From contig JAHDOV010000016.1 of NCBI GenBank assembly GCA_018434685.1, positions 1-64,000 on the forward strand: a stretch of DNA of 64,000 bases, read 5' to 3'. Positions 40,328-49,854 of this stretch are shown here, piece after piece. Each line of letters opens with the position of its first letter. Positions within the stretch are counted from its first letter, which is position 1. This stretch comes from Deltaproteobacteria bacterium (GTDB lineage Bacteria > Desulfobacterota > Desulfomonilia > UBA1062). Made by a program: the position numbers and the translations under genes. The notes under the pieces were generated by a model. The model saw nothing but the letters and a program-made list of their open reading frames with translations, ran no database searches and had not been told where the DNA came from.

Positions 40328-42799
40328 ATGGTTCGACAACCCGGGGAAAGCCAAGGCGTCCAGTCTATAAAAAAGGCCTCATCCGGCGGTGCCGGGGTTT
40401 TCCGGGAACCATCGCCACGTATTGCCGCGATCAGGGCAGATCTCTTTGCCGAGCCATACTCCATCTGCCTGGAGCGGCCGATTCTGCTCAGAAGATTCCG
40501 GCGTTCGAGGAATGCTTGCCGTCTCCGTTCGCTCCACCCCCTGGTGAGACGGGCTGAGGCCCTGGCATATATCTTTTCCCACCGCGAGCCCCGTATCTAT
40601 CCCGGTGAGCTGATTGTCGGCAACATGACCTCCAAACGCATAGCAGCCAACTATTATCCGGAGGGCGGCTCGGTCAATATTCTGGAGGATATCTTCCGGC
40701 TCGAACGGCGACAGATACCGATACACCTGTCCACAAGGGAAAAGATTGAACTGGTGCGCATTGCAGTGCAGGGGGTCTGGACCAGCGTCGGCGGGCGTGC
40801 CCTCTTGAGGCCCGGCCGCATCATGCATTTTCTCGATTTCTTTGCGGCCAAGCGCTATTTCATCACCGAAGAAGCCGGTATCGGCCACCAGGTCGGCGGG
40901 TATTCTGCCGTGGTGCACAAGGGTTTACGGCATGCCGATGAGACCGCCGCCAGGTGCCTTGAACGCCGGAGGCTGGAGGATGGAACGCCGCTGACTGCCT
41001 ACCAGGAGGCCTTCTATCAGTCGATCCGCATCGCTGTGGCCGGCATCCGTACCATGGCAGAGAACCTTGCGGCCAGGGCCGAGGAGATGGCCGCTTCGTC
41101 TGGTGTAACGCCCGAGCGGCGCACAGAGCTGCTCGAATCGGCCAGTGCGTGCAGGCATGTGCCCTTCGAGCCTGCCCGGACCTTCCTCGAGGGACTCCAG
41201 GCCTGCTGGATCGTGCATGTGGCCATGAATCTCGAGGACTTCGAACAGGGTATGTCATTCGGCAGGCTCGACCAGATCCTGTATCCCCTCTACCTTAAGG
41301 ATATCGACAAGGGGGTTCTCACCCGGGAGCGTGCCGTGGAGATCATGGCCAGCTTCCAGCTGAAGACCTGTGAAACCCTGCCGATCTATTCCGACCGGGT
41401 GGACCGGTTCTTCAGCGGTAACGGTGTTGCCCAGGGCATTACCATGGGCGGGACCGACGCCGACGGCAGGGATGTCACCAATGAGCTCTCCGGTCTGATC
41501 CTGGAGGCCTATGCCCAGATCCGGACGCGTGAACCCGCCCTCCATGTACGGGTTCACAAGGATACACCCGCCTGGTTTCTCGATCATGCGGTTCAGGTCG
41601 TGCAGCTCGGCTGCGGCAAACCGTCCTTCTTCGGAGATGAGGCCGTCATCCGTGCGCTCGAGGGGGCCGGCATGAAGACCGCTCATGCCCGGGATTATGC
41701 CGTCATCGGGTGCGTGGAGATGGCCAGCCAGGGGCGCACCTACAACTCCTCCGATGCCGCACTCTTCAACCTGCCCCTGTGCCTGGAACTGGCCCTGAAC
41801 GGGGGCAGGCGGTTCTCGGACCGGCGTCTGCCGCTGGTCAGGCTCGGCGCACACACCGCGGCTGTGGCCAGGATGTCCACCTTTGAAGACGTGCTCGAAG
41901 CCTTCAGGAGCCAGGTGGAGGATGCGGTAGATGAGATGACCATGGTGATCGGATGGCTGGAAGAGGCATACCGCACCTGGCGGCCCACGCCGGTCAACTC
42001 CATGGTCACCGAGGGGTGCCTGAACAGCGGACGCGACGTGACCTGGGGGGGCGCCCTCTATGATCTGACATCGATCCAGGCTGCCGGGCTCGCCGATGTG
42101 GGGGATTCGCTCTCTGCAATCAGGAAACTGGTGTTTGACGACAAACGCCTGACCCTCGAAGGGCTTGTCAGGATCCTGAAGGCGGATTTCCGGGGACACG
42201 AGGTGTTGCGGCAGGAGCTGGTGAACAGGTTCCCGAGGTACGGCAACGGCAACGCCGAGGCAGACCGGATGACCCAGCGGGCAGCCGATATCTTTTCGGA
42301 CGTGATCACGGCCCGCAGGAACACCCGTGGAGGAAGGTATGTCGCGGGAATCTACTCCATGACCTGTCACATCGGCTTCGGCAGGATCACCGGTGCACTT
42401 CCCAACGGCCGGCTCGCCGGAAAGCGTCTGTCCAACGGGCTGTCGCCCGCTGACGGGGCGGACCGGAACGGGCCGACCGCGCTCTTGCGGTCGGCGGCTT
42501 CCCTGGACAGCAGCAGGTGGGCAAACTGCTGCGCCCTGAACATCAAGTTCGACAGGAACCTCGTTCAGGGTACAGCCGGACAGAGGGCATTGTCGGCCCT
42601 GTTGCGCACCTATTTCGAGCAGGGCGGCATGCAGGTCCAGCCCAATGTGCTCGATGCCGACATGCTGCGGGAGGCCCGGAGAGACCCAAACGCCCACCCG
42701 GGCCTCGTGGTGCGCGTGGCCGGCTACTGCGCCTATTTCAAGGATCTCCAGCCCGCTGTTCAGGATGAGATCATAGAGAGGACGGTGTACCGTGTCTGA
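40328..42799 (+). CDS. Glycyl-radical enzyme of uncertain substrate
   Basis: This 823-residue enzyme belongs to the pyruvate formate-lyase-like superfamily. IYPGELIVGNMTSKR marks the N-terminal domain. The thiyl Cys462 with Glu464 (IGCVEMASQGRTYN) forms the active site, and VVRVAGYCAYF near the C-terminus has the radical on Gly799. GCVE is shared by dehydratases, choline lyase and decarboxylases. The conserved segment HxxPDY of many dehydratases reads GHQVGGYSAV here, so the usual Asp is absent. The substrate is thus probably not glycerol, choline or propanediol. It is activated by the radical-SAM protein encoded next, and the pair overlaps by 8 bases. AAAGGAGGAAAACGAG precedes the ATG. Confidence 0.85.
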   Translation: MVRQPGESQGVQSIKKASSGGAGVFREPSPRIAAIRADLFAEPYSICLERPILLRRFRRSRNACRLRSLHPLVRRAEALAYIFSHREPRIYPGELIVGNMTSKRIAANYYPEGGSVNILEDIFRLERRQIPIHLSTREKIELVRIAVQGVWTSVGGRALLRPGRIMHFLDFFAAKRYFITEEAGIGHQVGGYSAVVHKGLRHADETAARCLERRRLEDGTPLTAYQEAFYQSIRIAVAGIRTMAENLAARAEEMAASSGVTPERRTELLESASACRHVPFEPARTFLEGLQACWIVHVAMNLEDFEQGMSFGRLDQILYPLYLKDIDKGVLTRERAVEIMASFQLKTCETLPIYSDRVDRFFSGNGVAQGITMGGTDADGRDVTNELSGLILEAYAQIRTREPALHVRVHKDTPAWFLDHAVQVVQLGCGKPSFFGDEAVIRALEGAGMKTAHARDYAVIGCVEMASQGRTYNSSDAALFNLPLCLELALNGGRRFSDRRLPLVRLGAHTAAVARMSTFEDVLEAFRSQVEDAVDEMTMVIGWLEEAYRTWRPTPVNSMVTEGCLNSGRDVTWGGALYDLTSIQAAGLADVGDSLSAIRKLVFDDKRLTLEGLVRILKADFRGHEVLRQELVNRFPRYGNGNAEADRMTQRAADIFSDVITARRNTRGGRYVAGIYSMTCHIGFGRITGALPNGRLAGKRLSNGLSPADGADRNGPTALLRSAASLDSSRWANCCALNIKFDRNLVQGTAGQRALSALLRTYFEQGGMQVQPNVLDADMLREARRDPNAHPGLVVRVAGYCAYFKDLQPAVQDEIIERTVYRV

Positions 42800-43787
42800 G
42801 GAACTCTCTGAGGAGCGGTCCGAGCCGCTGATTTTCTCTGTTCAGCACCTGTGCCTCCATGACGGGCCCGGTATCCGGAGCGTGGTCTTTTTCAAGGGCT
42901 GTCCGCTGCACTGCACCTGGTGCCAGAACCCCGAATCCTGGAGCAAGGAGCCGGAACTGGGATTCAAGGCCCATCTCTGCATCAACTGCAGGACCTGTGT
43001 GGATATCTGCCCTCACGGGGCGATGACATCGGCAGGGATGTGGGACCGCGAGCGCTGCAGGCTTTGTTTTTCCTGCGTCGAGAGCTGCCCGAGCGGTGCA
43101 CTTACCCGTTTCGGGGTTTCCAGGTCCATCGAGTCCCTGTTCGAAGAACTCCGGCACGAATTTCCCCTCTACCGGAATTCAAACGGTGGGGTCACCTTCT
43201 CCGGCGGGGAGCCCACGCTGTTTCCTGGTTTTGCCGCACGGCTCGCGAGCCTGCTGCACCACCACGGCATTCACCTGGCCCTGGAAACGTGCGGCCAGTT
43301 CAGCCTGGAGAAACACGGGCGGGTCAGAGGCCAGCCCCAATCTTCAAAGGAAAGGCCTGTTGACTCAGCCTGGTCCCTCTTGTCCGAAGTGGATCTCGTG
43401 CTCTTCGATCTCAAGATCTTTGACCCGGGAGAGCACTCGAGGCAGTGCGGGGCAGGCAACACCCGTATCAGAAACAATCTCGTGACCATGGCCGAACGTG
43501 CCCGGAACAATGCAGGACCGGCAGTCTGGCCCCGTCTTCCGCTCATCCCGGGGATCACGGACACAAAAGAGAACCTGCTCGGGTGGTCGGGTCTTCTGTG
43601 CAGGGCAGGCCTTGAGAACCTGACGCTCGTCCCCTACCACCGGCTCGGTGATTCCAAGAGGACATGGCTCGGCATGGAGCCCGGGCCGGATCTGCTGCCC
43701 GTAACGGACGAGGCGGTCTCCACAGCACGGGAAGTGTTTGCGCAGCAGGGCATCACCTGTTTTTCTCCCGGAGAAGAGGCGTGGTGA
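42792..43787 (+). CDS. Glycyl-radical enzyme activase (radical SAM)
   Basis: The 331-residue protein has the radical-SAM motif GCPLHCTWCQNPE (CxxxCxxC) at about 36-48. Two ferredoxin-type clusters follow (CINCRTCVDICPHGAM and CRLCFSCVESCPSGAL, about 58-105), and GGVTFSGGEPTL binds SAM. The extra clusters are typical of activases for dehydratase-type and decarboxylase-type glycyl-radical enzymes, not of the short pyruvate formate-lyase activase. It takes the H atom from Gly799 of the enzyme encoded upstream. The start is GTG, overlapping the previous gene by 8 bases, so translation is coupled. Confidence 0.92.
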   Translation: MSEELSEERSEPLIFSVQHLCLHDGPGIRSVVFFKGCPLHCTWCQNPESWSKEPELGFKAHLCINCRTCVDICPHGAMTSAGMWDRERCRLCFSCVESCPSGALTRFGVSRSIESLFEELRHEFPLYRNSNGGVTFSGGEPTLFPGFAARLASLLHHHGIHLALETCGQFSLEKHGRVRGQPQSSKERPVDSAWSLLSEVDLVLFDLKIFDPGEHSRQCGAGNTRIRNNLVTMAERARNNAGPAVWPRLPLIPGITDTKENLLGWSGLLCRAGLENLTLVPYHRLGDSKRTWLGMEPGPDLLPVTDEAVSTAREVFAQQGITCFSPGEEAW

Positions 43788-44036
43788 CCTCCGGATGATT
43801 GCACCGGAAATTATTACGCGTATTGGGTAATTTACAATTGCTATTTCAGAAGAAATATAGTGTTAAATAGAGTACAAATGAAACAATGTCCTGGGCCGGG
43901 GCAATCCGGGGCTTGGGGAGAGCAGAGACGGGGATGCTGCGAGTGAGACACCGTAGCGGCGCAGTTGTCTGAGGGAATGCTCGATGCCGGCTCAGATTGA
44001 CCGGTCTCAGAAATTGCACCGGGAGGAGGGGCTTGC

Positions 44037-44417
44037 ATGGGAAGCATTACATCCGAGGATTTGCAAAGGCTGAGCGAGTGTGTTGAAGGGCTGAAGAAGG
44101 ATTTCATTCGAATACAGAATACCGGCGGTTCCTGCCTGCGATTCAGCTTCAGACACGGGTTCTCCCGTCCCGAGGAGGTACAGGATACCTATCGGGTGAT
44201 TTTCCACGACCTGCTTGGCAAACCCGTTGAAGGACAGGATCAGAGGCTGATTGTCGAGGCAAAGGCCATGGCGAGGGAATGGTGTTTCACCGTGCACAGC
44301 ATGACGCTCATCAAGATGAAGAACACCGGTGATAATCCTGAACTGCAGGCGAATGCCGCCAGGCTCATGAAGGAACTGGACCTGCTCAACCGAAGGTATC
44401 AGCTGGACGAGCCCTGA
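44037..44417 (+). CDS. Small unknown protein
   Basis: This 126-residue protein follows a strong GGGAGGAGGGG ribosome site. It is charged, mostly helical (SEDLQRLSECVEGLKKDFIR and ARLMKELDLLNRRY) with a central strand region LRFSFRHGF. There is no signal peptide or membrane segment. No family is recognised. It stands between the glycyl-radical activase (same strand, 249 bases away) and an FRG gene on the other strand. Confidence 0.6.
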   Translation: MGSITSEDLQRLSECVEGLKKDFIRIQNTGGSCLRFSFRHGFSRPEEVQDTYRVIFHDLLGKPVEGQDQRLIVEAKAMAREWCFTVHSMTLIKMKNTGDNPELQANAARLMKELDLLNRRYQLDEP

Positions 44418-44654
44418 TCAAAGATCGATACCGAAGGTGTGGTTTCCTGGGGTGAACCATACCCGGTGCAGCACCTTGATTCGAAATGGACGCTGTATTC
44501 CTGCCTGGGCAGGAATGGCTGCGTGCAGTTCCCTGTTATAATTTTCGGGCCTGGATTTTCGTCTGTGTGGCAACAGCAGGCGAGGCCTGATTGCTCTGCC
44601 TGTGGTTTCAGACACCGGGTCCTGTTCTGCAGTGTCCGCCCCGAAGTCTTTCCC

Positions 44655-45440
44655 TCACGTCCTGGGGCTGTAGTGCCGCTTGAGCCAGCGGCACAGACCG
44701 TCCATGCCGGGGAACAGCACCCGCTCGGTGACGTTGGCCTGGTCGAGCTTGTCCCGGATCTCCCACTTGAGCTCCTGGGGGATGATGATTTTGCGCCAGA
44801 CCTGCGGGTGTTTCCGGAGCCACTCGTCCAGGACAAGATTCGGGTTGGAGATAACCGAGAAGAAGGCGAACTGGTTGACGATCCGGTCGTCGATGGAAGG
44901 CGGCTCGAAGAAGATCACAAAATCGTGCTGCTCGAGCGTATCCAGCTGGTGCAGGGATTCCATGGTCTCCGAGAGCATCTTTACGGTGAAGACGTTGGCC
45001 CCTTCCTCGTCGAGCACAGTGCGCAGGTTCTCGGGCAGGAGCTGGTGCACCTTGAGGTAGTTTACCGCCCAGATGACCCCGTCACAGTCGAACCGCTCGA
45101 GGTTAGCTGTGGCGAAGTGCATGGCGACAAACGGCGAGTAGGTCCAGTCCATGAGTCGCGTGGGCAGGCCGTAGTGCTGCGCAACAGAGAGCCAGTGCCA
45201 TATCGAATCGGTCTGCACCACGTTGCGGTGGGCATACTTGCTGAAGTTGCGCAGGATGTGGTGCTCGAGTCCTGCATACATTCCTCCCAGGCGCATGAGG
45301 GTAGTCTCGAGCCTGTAGCCCGCGTTAGAGAGCCCGCGGAAGGCATAGCGTGACCGGAAGCGTCCGATCTCGGAATTCCACGCATCTTCAAAGAGTTCTT
45401 CCTGCAGCATGTTCCAGCTGTCGATCCGTACCGTATTCAT
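44655..45440 (-). CDS. FRG-domain protein
   Basis: The 261-residue protein carries an FRG domain: AFRGLSNAGYRLETTLMRL near residues 35-53 gives the family its name, and VAQHYGLPTRLMDWTYSPFVAM (in two parts) forms its second block. FRG domains occur in phage-defence and toxin-like settings as well as alone, and are suspected nucleotide- or ADP-ribose-related enzymes. No defence partners are nearby. I started it at 45440, where AGCAGGT precedes the ATG; a 12-residue hydrophobic extension upstream is possible but unlikely. Confidence 0.75.
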   Translation of the reverse strand: MNTVRIDSWNMLQEELFEDAWNSEIGRFRSRYAFRGLSNAGYRLETTLMRLGGMYAGLEHHILRNFSKYAHRNVVQTDSIWHWLSVAQHYGLPTRLMDWTYSPFVAMHFATANLERFDCDGVIWAVNYLKVHQLLPENLRTVLDEEGANVFTVKMLSETMESLHQLDTLEQHDFVIFFEPPSIDDRIVNQFAFFSVISNPNLVLDEWLRKHPQVWRKIIIPQELKWEIRDKLDQANVTERVLFPGMDGLCRWLKRHYSPRT

Positions 45441-45608
45441 ACCTGCTAGTATACTGATGGACGCAAGAAGTTCCACTTAAAAGTGAAGTGCTTGTGCCGT
45501 TGCCGGGAAGGAGAGAGGGTCATTTTTAAGAATTGTCTGTAGATACATGGGTGCCTCAGGCGTATAATCGCACCTCGCAGGAAAGATACAGCGAGGAGGC
45601 ATTCAGCT

Positions 45609-46967
45609 ATGGAAGGTTCGTCCGAGAGGTTTGAATCGTTTATTCGTCAGCATCTCGAGGGGTATCTGGCAGAGATCATCCGTCTGTGCGAGCAGCCGAG
45701 TGTCTCGGCAACCCGGGAGGGACTGAGGGAATGTGCCCCGCTGGTATGTGAGGCCCTGCAGGATCATGGATGTTCTGCCAGGAAGTACGAAACGCCCGGC
45801 AGCCCGGTCATCGTCGGTCATGCGACAGGGAAGGCGGAGCGTACCCTCTTGTTGTACAACCATTATGATGTCCAGCCGCCGGAACCGCTGGAGGCCTGGA
45901 CATCGCCGCCGTTCGAGCCGGCAGTGAGGGAAGGCAGGCTCTACGGACGAGGCACGGCAGATGACAAGGGGGAGTTCGTGGCCCGTCTGGCGGCCGTCGA
46001 TGCTGTGCGTGCAGTCCATGGAGGAGCCCTGCCGTGTTCCATCGTCTGGCTGGTGGAGGGAGAAGAGGAGATCGGCAGTCCACACCTGGCCGCTTTTGTC
46101 CGCGAACAGGCCTCTATGCTCGGCTGCTGCGGGGCGCTCTGGGAGGCCGGCGGGGTGAATGCCGGGGGCCGGCCGGTCATCGGCCTGGGATACCGCGGTA
46201 TCCTGGCGGTTGAGCTGTCGGTGGAAACCATGAACACGGAAGCCCATTCGGGCAAGGCTCACCTGCTGCCCAATGCCGCATGGCGCATGGTGTGGGCCCT
46301 GCAGACCCTGAAAGGGCCTGACGAAGGGATCACCATCCCCGGCTTCCACGCCCGTGTCACACCGCCCTCCCTGCTCGATCTCGAACTGCTCGATGCGATG
46401 CCGCTCGACGATGACCAGCTCAGGGCAACCTACGGGGCCGCAGAATTCGTGCGCGGGCTGAAGGGCCGCGATCTGCGCCGAAGAGTGTTTGAGCCGACCT
46501 GCACTATTCAGGGGATCACCTCGGGCTACCAGGGGCCTGGTGACAAGACCGTCATCCCGCACCGGGCAGTGGCAAAGCTGGATTTCCGCCTCGTGCCTGA
46601 CCAGGATCCGGACGATATCCTGGCAAGGCTGCGCGCCCATCTCGACGAACAGGGCTTTGCCGATGTGCATATCCACTGTCATGGTGCCATGTGGCCGTGC
46701 AGGACCGATGCGCATGATCCCTTAGTCGGGCTGACCGCCCGGACGGGCGAGCAGGTCTACCGGAAGCCGGCCGTGCTGTCACCGCTCTCAGGGGGGAGCA
46801 GCCCGGCCTATGCAGTCGCGAACACCCTCCATGTCCCGGTGGTGACCGCGGGTATCGGGTACTGGGACAACCGTATGCATGCCCCTGATGAACATATCCG
46901 CATCGATGATTTTGTGGCAGGTGCGTGCCACATTGCGCGTATCATCGAAGAGCTCGCCCTGCTGTAG
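45609..46967 (+). CDS. M20-family metallopeptidase (dipeptidase-like)
   Basis: The 452-residue protein matches peptidase family M20. LLLYNHYDVQPPEPLEAWTS gives the first metal His and Asp, GRGTADDKGEFVARL the bridging Asp, VEGEEEIGS the catalytic Glu and metal Glu, and HAPDEHIRIDDF the final His. It should bind two zinc ions and cut a dipeptide or a small amide in the cytoplasm. The dimerisation domain is inserted at about 200-320. Substrate unknown. It is 15 bases from the sensor kinase gene in the same direction; a common transcript is likely but no shared function is evident. Confidence 0.88.
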   Translation: MEGSSERFESFIRQHLEGYLAEIIRLCEQPSVSATREGLRECAPLVCEALQDHGCSARKYETPGSPVIVGHATGKAERTLLLYNHYDVQPPEPLEAWTSPPFEPAVREGRLYGRGTADDKGEFVARLAAVDAVRAVHGGALPCSIVWLVEGEEEIGSPHLAAFVREQASMLGCCGALWEAGGVNAGGRPVIGLGYRGILAVELSVETMNTEAHSGKAHLLPNAAWRMVWALQTLKGPDEGITIPGFHARVTPPSLLDLELLDAMPLDDDQLRATYGAAEFVRGLKGRDLRRRVFEPTCTIQGITSGYQGPGDKTVIPHRAVAKLDFRLVPDQDPDDILARLRAHLDEQGFADVHIHCHGAMWPCRTDAHDPLVGLTARTGEQVYRKPAVLSPLSGGSSPAYAVANTLHVPVVTAGIGYWDNRMHAPDEHIRIDDFVAGACHIARIIEELALL

Positions 46968-46982
46968 GGCAAGGAGACAGCG

Positions 46983-48797
46983 ATGACCTTGATGAACCCT
47001 GATACACCACCCGAAGATACCAACCGTTGCTGGCGGATGTATCGTTCCGTGTTCGATGCGTCCGGAGATGCACTCCTCCTGGTGGCGCTGGATGGCCATA
47101 TATTCGAATGCAATCATGCAGCCTGCAGCTTTTACGGATATACGAGAAAAGAGATGCTGACCAGGCGGCTGGCCGATCTTATTCCCGAGCAGCTCACAGC
47201 CACCTTGCCGGAGATCATGACGGAAGATCTCACCACCCGGGGTGACTTCGTGTGGAGGAGCCTCAGAAACAAGAACGGTCAGATCTTTCCGGCTCGGATC
47301 AGTACGCAGATGATCAGGATCGGAAAGAGAAAATGCCTCCTGGTCTGTGTCCGCAAGCTCTTCATCAGAAAGGCATCCTGGCTTGACGACGCGACAGACG
47401 TGCCTCAGTCGAAAGATCGTGATATACCGGTTTACACGATCACCTGGCAGTCCATGAACAACGATTTCGTCATGATCGGCTGCAACATGGCGACCGAGGA
47501 TTTCGAGAACGTGGCCATCACCGATTTCATCGGAAAGAGGGCGTCTGAGCTTTACAGCGCCCGGCCGGACATCCTTGAAGACTTATGGCGGTGCTTTGAA
47601 GGGGAAACTGTCTTCAAAAAGAAGATGCACTATCTCATGGTCACCACCGGCAAAGAGAGAAGGATGGCTGCCACCTATGTGTACATGCCCCCGAACCTGA
47701 TACTCGTGCACCTGCGAGACATCACGGACCGGGAGCAGGCACTCGGAGCGCTGCGGGAGAGTGAGCAGCGCCTGAAGACCCAGTATCTCTGCATGCCCGT
47801 CCCCACCATCACCTGGCAGAGGCAGGGAGAAGAATTCTTCCTCATGGATTTCAACCTCGCTGCAGAAGAATTCACCTACGGGCAGATTACCGATTATATC
47901 GGCAGTACGGCCTCAGATATCTACGCTGACCGGCCTGATATCCAGGATGATTTCAGGCGGTGCTTCGATGAGAGAACCTTTGTGAAGCGGGAGACGCCCT
48001 ACACCATGTTTACTACCGGCCAGGAAAAGATCATCGCCATGACCTACACCTACATTCCGCCGGATCTGGTCATGTGCCACATGGATGACATCACCAGACG
48101 CAAGGCTGCCGAGGAAGAGCTGCGCAACTCTGAGAAAAATCTGAAGATTCTCTCCTCGCAGCTCATGAATGCCGAGGAAAAGGTGCGAAAGCGCATTGCG
48201 CTGGAGCTCCATGACAGCATCGGGCAATGCCTGAGCACAATCAAGTTCAATGCGGAAAACAGCCTGCACCGGATGATGAATGTCGGTGTGCTGGAAGGAC
48301 TCGAATCCCTGAAGGCCGGCATTCCACTGATTCAGCGCGCCATCGAAGAAGTGAGGAAGATATCCATGGACCTGCGCCCCCCGATCCTGGACGACCTGGG
48401 CATCCTCGCGACCATATCGTGGTTCTGCAGGGAGTTTCATGAGATCTATGCGGATATCGACGTTGAAAAGCAGCTGACTGTCGAGGAAGAAGACGTCCCT
48501 GATCACCTGAGAATCATCGTGTACAGGATCCTGCAGGAGGCATTGAACAACACGGCCAAGCACAGCAGGGCTGACAAGGTGAGAGTCTGCCTCGGCAAAG
48601 ACCACGGGGGTGTCGAGCTGTGTATCCGGGATAACGGGACAGGCTTTGACATAGGGAAGGTGCTCGTGAAAGACGGGTTGTCCCGGGGCATGGGACTCGC
48701 CAGCATGCGCGAACGGGTCGAGATCTCCGGAGGTGAGTTCTCCATCGAAACAGGAGAGGGCCGGGGTACCACGATACGGGCTGCCTGGCCGGAATGA
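46983..48797 (+). CDS. PAS-domain histidine kinase, NarX-like type
   Basis: The 604-residue kinase has an N-terminal PAS domain (about 15-130) and two PAS-like repeats that resemble each other (about 140-255 and 265-375; both with ITWQ ... RPDI ... F(R/E)RCF ... TTG ... DITDR). A HisKA_3 domain with His410 (RIALELHDSIGQCLSTIKFN) and a HATPase with DNGTGF and GMGLASMRERV follow. HisKA_3 kinases pair with NarL-type regulators, and one is encoded at 48808 in convergent orientation. There are no clear membrane segments, so it senses a cytoplasmic signal. The molybdoenzyme operon 1 kb downstream is a likely target. Confidence 0.9.
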   Translation: MTLMNPDTPPEDTNRCWRMYRSVFDASGDALLLVALDGHIFECNHAACSFYGYTRKEMLTRRLADLIPEQLTATLPEIMTEDLTTRGDFVWRSLRNKNGQIFPARISTQMIRIGKRKCLLVCVRKLFIRKASWLDDATDVPQSKDRDIPVYTITWQSMNNDFVMIGCNMATEDFENVAITDFIGKRASELYSARPDILEDLWRCFEGETVFKKKMHYLMVTTGKERRMAATYVYMPPNLILVHLRDITDREQALGALRESEQRLKTQYLCMPVPTITWQRQGEEFFLMDFNLAAEEFTYGQITDYIGSTASDIYADRPDIQDDFRRCFDERTFVKRETPYTMFTTGQEKIIAMTYTYIPPDLVMCHMDDITRRKAAEEELRNSEKNLKILSSQLMNAEEKVRKRIALELHDSIGQCLSTIKFNAENSLHRMMNVGVLEGLESLKAGIPLIQRAIEEVRKISMDLRPPILDDLGILATISWFCREFHEIYADIDVEKQLTVEEEDVPDHLRIIVYRILQEALNNTAKHSRADKVRVCLGKDHGGVELCIRDNGTGFDIGKVLVKDGLSRGMGLASMRERVEISGGEFSIETGEGRGTTIRAAWPE

Positions 48798-48807
48798 GGG
48801 ATTCTCC

Positions 48808-49461
48808 CTAGGTTTCTGTCAGGCCGTGTTCAATGGCGAAGGCGGTCAAGGCTGCCGCGGTATGCAGATCAAGCTTCTTCATGAGATTGTCCCGGTGCTT
48901 TTCCACGGTCTTCAGGCTGATACAGAGATAGTCCGCGATTTCCTTGTTCCGGTAGTCTTCGGCGATCAGCTTGAGGATCTCCCGCTGCCTCTGGGTGAGG
49001 GTTTCCAGGACCGGTTTGGTCTGACCCTCCCTCTTTCCGTCCAGGTACCCCTGGATCACCCGTTGTGAGATGCCGGGACTCAGGTAGGGTTTGCCGCTCA
49101 ATACGGTGTGGATGGCCATGACGAGTTCCGCACGGGTCGAATCTTTCAGGACATAACCGTCTGCCCCGGCCCGAAGGCTGGCGAGAACATATTCCTCGGT
49201 CTTGTGAACCGTCAGGACCAGGACCCTGGTCTCGGGGTGATTCCTCTTGATCTCGCGGATCGCATCCATGCCGTTCATCCTCGGCATGGTCAGATCAAGC
49301 AGGACCATGTCGGGTTCCAGTTCATTGACCCGTCGAATGGCTTCCAGACCGTCCCCAGCCTCGCCGATTATTTCCAGTTCCTCATCGGATGACAGGAGAG
49401 ACTTCAGTCCTTCCCGCAGGATGGTGTGATCCTCGGCAATGATAATCCTCTTGCCCTTCAT
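48808..49461 (-). CDS. NarL-family response regulator
   Basis: The 217-residue regulator has a receiver domain (1-120) with acidic pocket AEDH and phosphorylated Asp56 in LLDLTMPRMNG, and a LuxR-type helix-turn-helix at the C-terminus (LTQRQREILKLIAEDYRNKE, then SLKTVEKHRDNLMKKL). It should be phosphorylated by the kinase at 46983, whose stop lies 10 bases from this gene's stop. It is divergent from the molybdoenzyme operon and is the best candidate for its activator. AAGGAACCG precedes the ATG. Confidence 0.92.
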   Translation of the reverse strand: MKGKRIIIAEDHTILREGLKSLLSSDEELEIIGEAGDGLEAIRRVNELEPDMVLLDLTMPRMNGMDAIREIKRNHPETRVLVLTVHKTEEYVLASLRAGADGYVLKDSTRAELVMAIHTVLSGKPYLSPGISQRVIQGYLDGKREGQTKPVLETLTQRQREILKLIAEDYRNKEIADYLCISLKTVEKHRDNLMKKLDLHTAAALTAFAIEHGLTET

Positions 49462-49854
49462 CGGTTCCTTATATCCTGGCAGGCGTGTTCCGTTAACATC
49501 GATTCTCCCGTGGTGTTTCCCGTTTTCCGCTTCAGGACGGATACCTTCCTGAAATCAGGTGCATATCCATGAAAAATACCGATGAGACGGAATTTATCAT
49601 GACAGGGGATATTAGTAAAGAAATAAGGTGCATACCCCGGTGAAATAGGGTCTTCACCTGATTGTCCTTTGAATCTTATGGTCATAGGGTGAGCTTAACG
49701 TAAGAGTGTTTCAATGGGTATAGGTTTACCCGGCAACTGTTTGGCCTGGAAAACTGTTGTCTCTTCGCTGGAGCATAGGCCGGCGACACGGACAGGCCAA
49801 CTGAACACTCACCAGGCATTGTTTTTAGAAAAAACAAGGTGTGAGGTGTAAAGA
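49462..49854. other. Divergent regulatory region of the molybdoenzyme operon
   Basis: This is 393 bases without a gene. It holds the promoters of the response regulator and the molybdoenzyme. A folded leader can form at 49715-49800: TGGGTA pairs with TACCC, then TTGGCCTG (49741-49748) pairs with CAGGCCAA (49793-49800), closing a 44-base insert with GCC/GGC potential. I do not recognise a known riboswitch in it. Confidence 0.4.
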
